From contig JAYESD010000002.1 of assembly GCA_036927565.1 (NCBI GenBank), positions 220,723,882-220,787,881 on the forward strand: a stretch of DNA of 64,000 nt. Reading direction: 5' to 3'. Made by a program: the position numbers and the translations under genes. Shown here piece by piece: positions 22,857 through 33,514 of this stretch. How positions within the stretch are numbered: the first letter of the stretch is position 1; every line of letters starts with the position of its first letter. The notes beneath the pieces are model-generated. The model was not told the origin of the DNA. It saw only the letters and a list, made by a program, of their open reading frames with translations, and did not search any database. The stretch comes from Tuctoria greenei (Eukaryota; Streptophyta; Magnoliopsida; Poales; Poaceae).

Positions 22857-23171
22857 ATGAAAGGAATGAAGAGGTTGTTTGGGAAGAGGAAGGAGGCTAC
22901 AAGCTCAGGGCATGGTGGAGATTTAGGTGCACGCCCCTCTTCCGTTGCTACATCAAGTTCACGGAGGGGGAGTGTAGGTGAGGACACTCCCATCGGTGAG
23001 AGGAGCAACCCGCACCAACTTCTTCACGACAACGACCTCGACATACAAAGTGAAGATGGAGACCAAGCACACAAGATCCTCCAAGATCATGAGTTATATC
23101 ATAAAAAAGCTCATAATCCGGATTTGATATCCAAAATAGGTATGAATTCTGAATTTTTTTCCATTTGGTGT
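22857..23171 (+). pseudogene. Athila envelope-like ORF, N-terminal part, cut by Tat-R
   Basis: The ATG at 22857 begins MKGMKRLFGKRKEATSSG, then a Ser/Arg-rich low-complexity segment and QDHELYHKKAHNPDLISKI, GMNSEFFSIW at the Tat-R LTR. The late segment resembles the conserved start of the third ORF of grass Athila elements (pattern HTKxxDPxLLxxxGMDxEF). Whether this ORF is truly an envelope gene is debated for the family. It is open for 105 codons and ends only because the Tat-R LTR is inserted. Confidence 0.7.
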
Positions 23172-23421
23172 TGTTGAAGTGTAGCAACGACACTTCCCCC
23201 GGTACTACTAAAGTGTAGTCTGCGAAGGTTCGTATTTAGGCAGGGCGCACGTAAGATCAAGAACAAGATGTGAACACCGAGGGTTTTTACGTGGTTCGGG
23301 TCGCCTGATCGTAATACCCTACTCCACAGGAAGGTTGTTGATTGTATGAGTGTGTATGCGTAGCGAGTGTCTGAGATTGCCTGTATGCGATTGAGCTTGC
23401 CTTCTACCGTAAGGTGCATCC

Positions 23422-23429
23422 TTTTTATA
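23422..23429 (-). promoter_or_regulatory. Tat-R LTR TATA box
   Basis: TATAAAAA on the minus strand, at a position equivalent to TATAAAA at 13659 in Tat-L. Confidence 0.68.
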
Positions 23430-23712
23430 CGCTAAGGACGGGCCGTTACAGAGTATGCCTGGCACGACAAATGGCCTCGGGTGTCATAAACACCCTGTAC
23501 ATGATCTACTGGTGTTATGGGTGATTAACAGTGTGACAACGTGCCTTAATGGCGGTGCTATCAGTCTTGATAGCCCTCTGATCGTGCATCATTAGTACAA
23601 AACTAATGACGCATTAACTAGGTCTTGTAATAGCTGTTTAATATTCTCTTGAATGTCCATGTCATTGAAGATCGAGCTATCTTGCTGTTGCAGACTTAGT
23701 TCCGAAGGTCTG

Positions 23713-23945
23713 ACATGTGGCAGCTCTGGAGCTTCCCTCTGCGAGGAGGTAGGTCCGGAGCTACTTGATACGTGGCAACACCAGATCTTCGCTCTACTAG
23801 GGGTTAGGTCCGGAGCTACTTGACACGTGGCAGCACTAGAGCTTCCCTCTGAAGGGAGGTATGTTTGGCCTTGCAGGACACGTGGTAGCTCCAGAGTTAC
23901 CCAAACGAGGGAGGCGGGCCCTGTGCTGCTGGACACGTGTTGCCT
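23713..23945 (-). repeat. Tat-R U3 tandem repeats with G-boxes
   Basis: Five landmarks at 23713, 23768, 23822, 23877 and 23932 (spacing 55, 54, 55, 55) read GACATGTG, GATACGTG, GACACGTG, GACACGTG and GACACGTG. Three are perfect CACGTG G-boxes, which are palindromic and known to bind plant bZIP and bHLH factors. Each unit also has GGAGCTACTTGA or a derivative. Confidence 0.85.
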
Positions 23946-24028
23946 TCGGAAGTCTTCACCATTGGAGGGTGGAACTCCATGACTTTATCCAAAGTATCAG
24001 GGGGTACCTAGTATCCAGGTTACCGACA

Positions 24029-24544
24029 GTGGCCCCCGAGCACACCTCTGGAAGAGGTCTCGCTAACAGAGGTGGGGCCATCATCGATTCCCGCATTGCT
24101 GCTTCCAAGGTCTTTTCCTGGGTAGTTGGACGGCGGCACGCAGTTATGCCATCGCCGCATGGTGATTCTTAATATGTTGAGTGGGATCCTAGCGTGCGGA
24201 TCTCACGCAATTGAAGGTCGTCGGTTCACAATACAAAATTTGTATCGGTTCCCAGCATAATCTTTTTAGCCCTATCAGGCTGCCACCCTCAGGCTTCTAA
24301 CTTCCTATCATGACAACGGTTCGTGTGGTGCGACTTTTTTAACAAAGTGGACTAGGGCCCCATTGTCATTGACGAGGTAATTCGAGATTCGGGTCCAGAG
24401 GTAGTTTCCATCCAAGCATTGTGGAGGCTTACTAAAGGGAGAAAGTCTCCATGGGGAGAGAACTCTTTATGCCTTCATCTGATCTTGCGCTTAGAGCTCT
24501 CTGCCCTTGCAACCTTTCTTCCACTTCTGCTCCACTTTGTGGCG
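24029..24544 (+). other. Tat-R polypurine tract and leader of antisense gene
   Basis: It begins with the reverse of the polypurine tract (GTGGCCCCCGAG at 24029). The remainder is non-coding and homologous to Tat-L 12522-13040. Confidence 0.6.
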
Positions 24545-27500
24545 ATGGATTTGCGTCTTCCTCACAGTCGGATCAAGAAAGATGAAGATTTGTCGAGGGT
24601 CCGCACCTACATGGGGTGGTCAAGCGACTCCTTCAACAACTTGATTTGCCTCAGCAAGTTCCCCTTCAAGAAGGAGAACCCCAACAAGATCGTGTACTTC
24701 ATGACGTTTGCCATGCTGGGGCTCATACCACCGTTCTCAAGCTTCCTGCTGATGCAGTTGGACTTCTACGGCCTGCAAATCCACCACCTCGGCCCCCACT
24801 CCTTCCTGCTAGTGAAACATTCATCAACTTTTTCGAGATGTGGGTCGGTGTGCCGCATTGCATCGAGCTTTTCCGGACCTTCTTCCCGGTCCATGCAACC
24901 AGGAAGAGCAATGAGTTCCTTGGCTTCTACTATTTTGTGAAGCGCAAGAACTCGCGTCTCAAGTATCTAAAGATGTTCCCTTTCGGGAAGTTGGACGGCT
25001 GGAAGAAGGACTCTGTGGTCATCACAGTGGACCACCACGACATGCTGGAGCTGCCTGACAGCCTTCCGGCCGTTGCGACCGATGCCAGGGACGTGGTTCC
25101 GACACTGTTGGAGGAGTAAACCCCATCTTGACCAGGATCCGAGAGTGCATTGAAGGAGGGGTGACTCCCCTGATGGTCTTCGCCAACTTCCTGACCAACC
25201 AGTGGGCTTCGCTGAAGAAGTGGGAATGACCTGCGTGGACATTCGGTGGTGAGATGATCCATACCGGATTGATACTAGTATTGGGTCTAATTTGGATGAA
25301 AAGGATTTGAAGCTTCATCTCCAAAATATGCACCACAGAGCCATTCGCCCTGATGATTTGACACCTCTGGCACAGTTCCTGCCTCTAAACATGGTGCTAG
25401 AGTTCGGGAGGGAGCTGCGGAAGAATATGCCAGCACTTGATGATCTGGGTCTCATGGATAAGCGTCGGAGCACTCCTCCGGTGGGGATTGTGATCTCTGG
25501 AGCTCCTTGCTCCCATGAAGGCTCCAGACCTATGCCAGTCAATGACAAGGGCAAAGGTCCCGCAGTTTCACCTCCCAAGAAATCAACCTCCAGCAGAGGC
25601 AAAGAGAAAGCTCCCGTCGAAGTTCTGAGTCGCAAGCGGAAGCTGACAAGGAGTGATGGGAGCAGTGTGACGGAAGCTCCGAAAGTAGTGACCCCTCAGC
25701 CTCGGCTTAGGTCCGTGTTGATTGTGCCCAAAACTCTGGCTGGTCCTTCAACTCCAGTGCCCATAGAGGGCGCTAGCTCCGGCAAGTCGACTCCATCCAC
25801 GGTGCCTGCAGAGGGCTCTGGGTCCAGAGCAATTCCTCCTTTGATGGAGGTACCGACGTGGCAGCATCGGGTTTGGGAGCCGGGGCATCCGCCACACCGA
25901 CGACGGCAGGCTCCAGCTCCAAGCACCTAAGGAAAAAGATCGGTGCCGATTGGAGCGGCAATACCCATAGGTAAGGGTCGATTTGTAGCTTTTGTCTTGA
26001 TTTTTTTCTTGCTTTGTCTTGAATTCTGAAATTTTTGCTTCCAAATGTAGAAAAAGGTGGTTGCAGCTCCGGCACCTGCTGCAACATCAAAGGCTGTGCA
26101 GGCTGAAGTTCTTGCTCCGACTCTTGCCTCTCCTCCAGTGGCAGTGGCAGACGACACGATAGCTTCGGCGCTGGCTGTCGTGGATACAAGTCCAGTGCAG
26201 ATGCCAGAAGATCCCGTGGTAGCGCCAGACCACGTGAAAGAAGTACTTGAGGAAGCTCCGACGGTCTCGGAGTCGATAGAAGAAACTCCGGTATCAGTGC
26301 TAGAAGTGGCTGAAGCTTCGACAGAAGCTTGAGTGCTTGCTCCATAGGCGACAGATCCGGAGGTGTCCATGTCCGAGCCGGCGCAACCAGAGGATCCGAT
26401 CGCAGGTCCTTCGCCTTCTGGGATGATGACTGAATATCCGGCTAAGGGACCCTCATCATCAGCTCTGGAGGTAGTAGTTCCAGCCGCGGGACCTTCCTCG
26501 GCCGCCATGGAAGTGGACGAGCTCCCGGAGATCAGCACTGCCGACGTTGAGCTGCTGGGGAACGAGCTTGCACGGTGGGCTTCTTGGGTTATTCTATAGG
26601 ATCCTTTGGAACCGGCGGAGGAAACTCAAGCAGGTCCGGAGCCAATTCCCTTGGTGTTGTCAATCGACAACGCCTGCTCAAGTCTTCGTCAAGTTCAGCT
26701 CGATTTCGACTACGAAAGTAAGACTCTTTAAGAGGAGCGCAACACCGTGAGGCGTTGGCGCAGTAGGCTTCACTTTGAGACGAGGCTGCCATAATCAAGG
26801 CTTGCAGACCAGTGGGAGTGGGTGGGGAAGGAGAAGGCCCAGCTGGCGGTGTTAGACCGTGTGCTCAATAAGATAGAGGCCATCATCAAGGCTCTCGACG
26901 AGAGGACCCAGGAGGTCTACGAGCATGCTCAGAAAGCTAGAGATTGGCTAAAAGCCGCTCGGAGACCCTCGATGAATTGAGGGAACAACTCCTCAAGCGT
27001 TGGGAAGCCCTCGACATAAGGGAGGATAAACTCCTAGAGAAGGAGGAAGACCTCTTGAAGAGGGAGGAGGAGCTCTCCCAGAAACTGTCCCTCGGGGAGA
27101 AAAGCTTGGATCATCGCACAAAACAGTTTAATTAGTGGTGCGAACAAGAGATGGATCGGATATGGTCGATGGGGGTAAACGTCTCCAAAAGAGAGACTGA
27201 CATCTTCATTAGGGAGGAGAAGGTGACGGCTAAGGAGAAGAACTTGGCAGCTTAGCGACCAAGAGAAGCTGGTGGCCGAAATGATCCAGCATCATGCTAA
27301 GGAAGTTGAGAGCTTCTCCGAGGAGGGTTCAACGGAACTCTCGACTGCCAGGAGATCATTGGAGGAACTTAAGAGTTTGAGAGCAACTGAGTCCCAACAA
27401 GTCTGCGGTTTTTTGGCGCAAGCTAATGAAGCTCTAGTGCCATTTGGTTTCAGCCCGGTACATCCTGCTGACCCGGAGCCGGAGATGGACAAGGCACTGG

Positions 27501-27757
27501 CGGCATTGAACTCCGCCGACAACAAGCTGGAAGCTATGGAAGACGTGGTCATTGAGCAACTCGAGATGGAAGGGAGGTCTCTCGCCAAGAACGTTGCCGA
27601 GTATATGCTGACATGTTTCAAGAGCATGGACCCCCAGATTTCTTTAACTCCGGTGTTTGAAGGACCCCTTGCCGAGGAGGAAGAAGCCGCCAGGGCCAGT
27701 GTTCAAGAAGCTGCCGAGACAGTTGTCTCCTTCTTCAATAGGAACTCCAGAAGTTAG
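24545..27757 (+). pseudogene. Tat-R antisense extra gene (PF04195-like domain plus coiled coil), one intron
   Basis: Start ATG at 24545 (MDLRLPHSRIKKDEDLSRV). The N-terminal domain continues MTFAMLGLIPPFSSFLLMQL, then DFYGLQIHHLGPHS and, after a frameshift near 24815, FFEMWVGVPHCIELFRTFF, the pattern of PF04195. Next come LTRIRECIEGGVTP (frameshift at 25117), a Ser/Pro/Lys-rich stretch, the intron 25971-26050, and an acidic Pro/Ala-rich region. A long coiled coil follows (KRWEALDIREDKLLEKEEDL), then a conserved C-terminal domain (ALAALNSADNKLEAM ... AEYMLTCFKSMDPQ) ending at 27757. The C-terminal half (27272-27757) is open and matches Tat-L 9115-9378. Stops at 26329 and 27133 and the frameshifts make it inactive. 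Function in the family is unknown. Confidence 0.8.
25971..26050 (+). other. Intron of the Tat-R antisense gene
   Basis: It begins GTAAGG after ATACCCATAG and ends CCAAATGTAG; the interior is T-rich. It sits in the same place as the 78-nt Tat-L intron although the two sequences have diverged. Confidence 0.75.
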
Positions 27758-27989
27758 GACATCTCCTTTTTTGCCTTCATCTTGTAATCCTCTGATTTTG
27801 AATGAATGAAATCCTCTTGAATTCCATTTTTTGTGTATCTTCAATGCATTGCCCTTTTTCTTATTGGCCCCCTGGTAGATGGGCACAATTTGATTGTGAA
27901 TAGTTACCAAAATGATTTGACAATGGCTTGGAGACTTGAATTTGAACTCGTAGCTAAAATGATAGCTACAAGGTCCGAAGTTTACCTCC

Positions 27990-28228
27990 GACATCTCCGA
28001 GGACCCTTTGCTATGTCGACGGCGGGCCTCGTGGGAGTTGTCGGAGCTTCATAGCTTCGACGGCACCCACCGTCAACATTTAGAACGTTGACAGCAGGCC
28101 CCTTGGGAGTTGTCGAAGCTTTGTAGCTTTGATGACACCCACTGTCAACATTTAGAACATCGACGGCAGGACCACGGGAGTTGTCGGGGATTCATAGCTT
28201 CGATGATGCCCACTGTCAACGCGTAGAA
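27990..28228 (-). repeat. Tat-R 3' tandem repeats, part 1 (71-72 bp unit)
   Basis: The landmark GTCAAC occurs at 28072, 28144 and 28215, spaced 72 and 71 bp. Each unit has a GTCGGAGCTT / TAGCTTCGA pair. The array is interrupted by E2 at 28228 and resumes at 36337. Confidence 0.85.
28224..28228. other. E2 target-site duplication, left copy (TAGAA)
   Basis: TAGAA directly precedes the LTR start TGTGATGCCC and is repeated at 36332-36336. Confidence 0.92.
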
Positions 28229-31200
28229 TGTGATGCCCGGTTCCAAAAACTGAACCAAGCTAACGCATATGTGTGCCCAAGATGTTCAACACACATACAC
28301 GAGTGCAATCACAAAAGAGTATACAGAAAATTACCACAGAACAAGATTAATTATCAAATTTTATTACACAACCCATATTATCCTCGAATACAAGCTCTAA
28401 TGAATATTAATGACAAGTTCAACTAATGCAGCGGAAATAAACTAATTAAGCAAACTAAGCAACTATGCAGCATAAGCGACAGGGTATGTATGCGCAGCTC
28501 CAATCAACACCACAGGCAAAGCTGACGGTAGACACGACCTAGAACTCCGCATTATCGCCATTAAACTCATAATTCTGACCTGCAACTGTTGGGGGGGGGG
28601 GATTGCAAGAGTGAGTACATGTCGTACAGCAAGTGTGGAAAGTATGACATGTGGCTAATTCAAATGACGACAATAATAATGGCTAAGTGCTGAAAAGTAC
28701 AGTAAAACATTTGAAAAGCAATATATTACATGTACGTGAAATAAACCCATCATAATCATAAGTAATACCATAATACCAGTCCACAATTCACCATCCTCAT
28801 CCATAATTCCAGATTTCACAATTGCCAATAACCATAATCAATACCAAAAATAAGTCCATAGCCATCCATAACCATTACCAAACCATAACCATCCCAATTA
28901 CCAATTTCCCTCTAATCATGTAGGTCATCCAGGCGCTCATAACCGGGAGCACGACTATCATTATAGTTTATTTAGACTCTGCAGAGTTTGTACCTCTTTA
29001 CCCACATATTTGTGATTTCATCACCCGTCGGCGACTAAAGAACCTCCCTCATGCCAATTACACTTCCTTTGGTGTATGGCCAAGAGATCATAAAATAGCC
29101 TTTACAAAGGGATTACTAGTCTATTCAGACCCCACTGAGGTTTCACCGGTGGCGATGCCTCCAACTGAGCACATCTTCAACCAAGGGCCCCCTCTTGAGC
29201 CATTCGGATCCCAGGGTAGTCCCGCCAATCATCAACAAACCCAATCCGACTACCCCTTCCCCGAGCATCCATAATGGTCCAAACAGCACTAGCAAAGCCC
29301 TAATTAATCAGCTACGCCGCACCCATACTTGGCCTCGTGGTGGCACTGTAGTCCTGGCTTATTCTTGCATGAACCGGTCCTTAGATCTAAAGCAAGCAAA
29401 CCACCATAACATCCAACCCATCCACAAACCAGGATTGCTTAGATCATCCATTACCATACCGTATCGACCAGTTCACATTAACCATAATATCATTAATACA
29501 TAATTAAACGTATAGTGTTGTTTTCCATCCCAATTAATTAAGCGAAGCAAAAGGTAAAAACCCTTCCTGACTCTCTACCATATATTCCAGGTGACAAGGG
29601 TGGTTAACAAAGCTAGTAAACTTCCTACCATAGGATTCCCATCAATTTGACACAAGCATGCAGTTTTGTAAACAAAACATTTATTTAAAAATAGGATCAA
29701 TATGCTTCAAGGACACTTGCCTTGCTCTTGCTGTTGATTAGGGTCAAAGCCTTCAAACTCTTGATGTTGTAGATCCTCCGTGGCACTCTCTAGCGCAAAT
29801 CCGTCTAATCCACACAATAAACATACAAGACAAGAAACACAATCAAAGAGTGCACAAATATTACTCAATATGTCGTGACATGCATGATTAATGCAAATGC
29901 AAGGTAGAACTTGTTACTTGATTGCTTTTAATGATAACTAACTAATTCTAATAGCTTTTAACAAGTTTATATAGGTTCTGGGTCGATTAGATCAAATTTT
30001 AGATTTAATTCAACACAATTTAATCAGAAAGATCGGACTAGTCCGCTAGGGACCGGACAAGTCCGCCCTCTGCGAGATCAGCAGATTAGGGTTTTCTAGA
30101 TCGACGTGAATTTGGAGATTAGCAGTTGAATTCATGTAAGGAAAAGATAATAGAAGGTATAACAGGTGTTTAGAACTCCAATGAATCAAGAAACTTGGAG
30201 GTAGCACTTGGATCTTGATGATCTAGGGTTGGTGATGAACTTGGGGATGAATTGGTGGTGAAGGACGAAACTTGGTGGAGATCTTGATCCTCTTTCGTTT
30301 CCTCCTCTTCTTCTTCTTGCTTGGGATCTTCTCCTCCCTCCTTGATGGTGGCTCCCCACGAACTAGGGTTTGGGTGGGTGGAAAAGTGGCAAATAGATGT
30401 CAAACCAAGGGTTGGGTTGTTTATATAGAGGTGGAGGCTAGGGTTAGATGGATTTCGAGTTTGGGATGAGTAGAGGCTGGTTTAGAGTCCCACATGGGCT
30501 CTAAAAGAGTTGGGCACGACGTCCCTACGCCCACATAACGTGAAACCCAAGAAACAAGTCATAAAACAAAAGGTCAATCTCGGAGTCACGAAATATCGGA
30601 CAAGTCCGGACAGAATCGGACTAGTCCGAAGCCGTCCAGAGAGAAAATCGGACAAGTCTGGCCTAAAATCAGACAAGCCCGATCTTAGTCAGAAAGGGAA
30701 ACGGACAAGTCCGCTAGAACACCGGACTAATCCGTACAAGTCCCGGGACTTAACAAATTTTCAAGGATTCATGGAATACCGGACTCAGTGTTATCCTAAA
30801 CGGGCTAAACGGCCCGTTTAAACGTGTTTAAATGCTAAACAAGGGGTAACTGTGCAGTTTACCCCCTAAACACTACATTAAACGGTTGACCCGTTTAAAC
30901 AGGTCAATGGCCGTTTAAACGGGCGAAACGGCCTGAACAGTTCGGTATTAAACGGGTTTAAACAGCGTTTAGATCCGTTTAGGCAATACAACCCGCTTCC
31001 AATTTTCCACCCGGTTAACCCTAGCGGCTTGCGGATGTGTCCAACAACTGTTTTGATGTGTGAACGGAGTATTTATCAGCATACTTAATCAGACTCTTCT
31101 CACAACATGCTGATTCTGGCAAATATACATCCATGCTAAAAAAAGGTTAGTAAAATATATTTTACTTACTGCAATAGTGTAGCTACAGTATATACCGTTT

Positions 31201-31565
31201 AATCCGTTTAAACACCGTTTAAAGACCGTTTAAACAGGCTAAACGGTAAACAGACCTCGACCGACTGTTTACCGTTTACCGTTTACGATAACACTGACCG
31301 GACTAGTCCGCACAAGATCGGACAAGTCCGAATTTTTCCAGAGCCAAAATCAGACTAGTCCGCAGCAAAAACGGACAAGTCCGTTTTTAGTCAGAGAGAA
31401 ATCGGACTAGTCCTCAGCAAAACCGGACTAGTCCGCACTTTCCTACATTTTTAAGTGAGGTTTTGCTCCAAATCAATTTTAAACTTGTTCCTCTTGTTAT
31501 GAGTTAATGTTAAACATGTATATGAATGTATGCAAGGCATGATGCATGAAAATGAGGGTGTTACA
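28229..31565 (-). repeat. E2 3' LTR (left), 3337 bp including a MITE
   Basis: 520 bp longer than its partner because of the 511-bp hAT MITE plus its 8-bp duplication. TATA box at 30419-30427 on the minus strand. A G10 tract lies near 28592. The leader palindrome pair is near 30032-30063. Confidence 0.93.
30786..31296. mobile_element. hAT-type MITE (511 bp)
   Basis: Termini CAGTGTTATCCTAAACGG and, reversed from the right end, CAGTGTTATCGTAAACGG match at 17 of 18 bases. The 8-bp duplication ACCGGACT flanks it (30778-30785, 31297-31304), diagnostic of hAT. The interior has no ORF and many CCGTTTAAAC / AAACGG motifs near both ends, resembling hAT subterminal transposase-binding repeats. The empty site is visible in the partner LTR near 36070. 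Confidence 0.95.
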
Positions 31566-31662
31566 AACCTAACCCCCTTAAAATGAATCTCGCCCTCGAG
31601 ATTCGACGCGGAAGAGAAGAGATATGGAAATTCCTTCTTGAAATCATCTTCTAGCTCCCAAG
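31566..31662 (-). other. E2 polypurine tract and residual chromodomain end
   Basis: Minus strand: the end of the chromodomain region, then AAGGGGGTTAGGTT against the LTR. The same tract is AAGGGGG(n)TTT in E5. Confidence 0.7.
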
Positions 31663-33246
31663 TTGCTTCGGTGCGGTTTGAGATGCTTCAAATTCTACGG
31701 TAATCCCTTCCTCATTTGTCAACTTCACCGTCTTTGTGGCACACTCAATAACTCCATTGTGCTTCCTCAACCAGTCCATACCAAATATAATGTCCAACCC
31801 TTGAGAATCCAAAACAATGAGGTTGGCGGAGAAGTCTACCCCCCTTTTTCTAAGGCTTACTTTTGGACATATTATATTTGTCCCCATCTCTCCTCCAGGA
31901 GACCTAACCAATAGAGTAAACTTCATATGAGAGACAGGCAAACTATACTTGGCAACATACTTTGATGCAATGAATGAATGCGATGCTCCGGAATCAAATA
32001 ACATAGTCGCGGGGTTGGAGTTTGCAAGAAACATACCAATGACCACATCATCCTCTTGTTGAGCATCCTCCGTAGAGACATGATTCACATTGCCATGAGC
32101 AAAATTCTGCTATCCTCGGTTCCCTTGTGACTGTCCTCCACTGGGTCTTGGGTTTTGCCTCGGTGCATTCCTTCCTTGACCAAGACCTGACTTAGGACAT
32201 TGGTGCGCAAAGTGTCCAGCTTCTCCACAAGTATAACACTTATTAACTCCACCAGAATTATTGGGACGAGCTTGGTTTTGAACATTGGCTCCAGGAAAAT
32301 CAGCACGAGGCGCATAAGGCATTGCTTGCATAACAGGGCGCTGCTGCACAAACTGAGTTGGGTGTGGTGCATAACCAGGGCGCTGAGCAGGAATAGGGGA
32401 GCTGTAATGAGGCGCATCGGGTGGCGCAAAGCGAGGGCGCACATTACTTCCTTGTTGCTGTCCTTGATATGGCGCCTTCCTCTTGACTTCTTGCTCCATC
32501 TCACGAATCTTGTTCTCAACCACAATTGCTTTGTCCACAAGCTTCTAAAAATTGGCATAATCACAGTTGAGCAATTGCACTTGGATCGTATTGTTCAATC
32601 CCCTCATGAACAAGTATTGCTTCCGGCTGTCCCGGCTAACATCCTCAGGCGCATATCTTGAGAGTTGAGTGAACTTATTGAGATATTCACTCACGCTTCA
32701 TTTTCCTTGTCTCAAGTTCTCAAATTCATGCCTCTTCAAGATCATAACACCTTCCGGCACATAATGAGAACGGAAGTTCTCCTTGAATTCTGCCCATGTG
32801 ATCCTCTCTTGATTCTCATGACCATTGCAATAAGAATCCCACCAATCCGTAGCTGCTCCAACTAGTTGATGAGAAGCAAACAAGACCTTCTCCTGGTCAC
32901 TGCATTGGACAATAGCTAGCTTCTTCTCCACGGACTTGAGCCAATCGTCCGCATCCATAGGGTCAGCAGCTTGAGCAAAGGTCGGCGGCCTAGTCCTCAT
33001 AAACTCTCCCAATCGGTTATGAGGAGGCGGGGGTGGCGGTGGAGACATGTGGTGCTGATTGGTTATATTGCCAGCCTGCAGCTGTCCCATTGTGTGTATC
33101 GTGGTCTGCATGAGCTGGTTTTGCATGACCAATAGCTGCTCGATGTTGATAGCTCCCTGAGTAGATCCTTGTCCATTGTTGTTCTGAGGCGCTCCATGGT
33201 TCTCCTCCTCATCATTGACATCCCTCTAATTGCGAGTCCTCACCAT
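31663..33246 (-). pseudogene. E2 gag and protease, pol deleted
   Basis: Start ATG at 33246 (MVRTRN), then a TAG at the seventh codon. The gag capsid-like part is open in 33132-32698 (DPMDADDWLKSVEKK ... SHYVPEGVMILKRHEF). A TGA (GK*SVSEY) and the TAG in F*KLVDKA (32545-32547) follow. The CCHC knuckle (CYTCGEAGHFAHQCPKS) and the protease DSGAS with IIFGMDWL are intact within open stretches (32538-32110, 32088-31651). The protein would end abnormally at the deletion junction. Because it keeps LTRs, primer site and packaging region, it could have been mobilised by another copy. Confidence 0.88.
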
Positions 33247-33497
33247 CTAAAGGAGAGCAATAGGTAAGAATTTAGAAACGTCCCCAACTATATGCATGAA
33301 GGGATATGCAGCTAAACAGCTAGCTACACTAGCCTAGGTGGACATGGCAATGCTAAAGCATCCCAAAATCCTCTATTGAGCACACAAGCAAACAATATAT
33401 ATAGCAAACAACACTCCAAGCAAAACACATCGATTCCTGAGTGCTCCTATGTGCTCTAAAGTGTCCATTCTATCTAGGCTGCATCCTACGGTCAACC

Positions 33498-33511
33498 TGG
33501 CTCTGATACCA
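33498..33511 (-). promoter_or_regulatory. E2 primer-binding site, initiator Met tRNA
   Basis: TGGTATCAGAGCCA on the minus strand, three bases from the LTR edge at 33515. Confidence 0.93.
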
Positions 33512-33514
33512 ATC

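Larger units (their letters stand above)
18357..23171 (+). mobile_element. Athila-like Ty3/gypsy element lacking RT and integrase, 5' part
   Basis: Plus strand. It has a 5' LTR candidate (18357-19955), an Asp-tRNA-type primer site (19964), gag and protease, then non-coding spacer, then the start of an envelope-like ORF cut at 23171 by the Tat-R LTR. There is no room for RT, RNase H or integrase between protease (ends 21917) and the envelope-like ORF (starts 22857), so it is a non-autonomous derivative. Its left end abuts copia RT; candidate target duplication CACGC (18352-18356). The right end is off-window. Confidence 0.82.
23172..24028 (-). repeat. Tat-R 3' LTR (857 bp)
   Basis: On + it starts TGTTGAAGTG and ends GTTACCGACA; on the minus strand that is TGTCGGTAAC...CACTTCAACA. 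It is homologous to Tat-L 13058-13901. The TATA box is TATAAAAA at 23422-23429 on the minus strand. U3 contains 55-bp repeats with G-boxes (23713-23945). Confidence 0.88.

Noticed and set aside
25773..26538. Two overlapping minus-strand frames of 190 and 203 codons
   Set aside because: Shadows of the acidic Pro/Ala/Glu-rich part of the Tat-R antisense gene; they also cross its intron.
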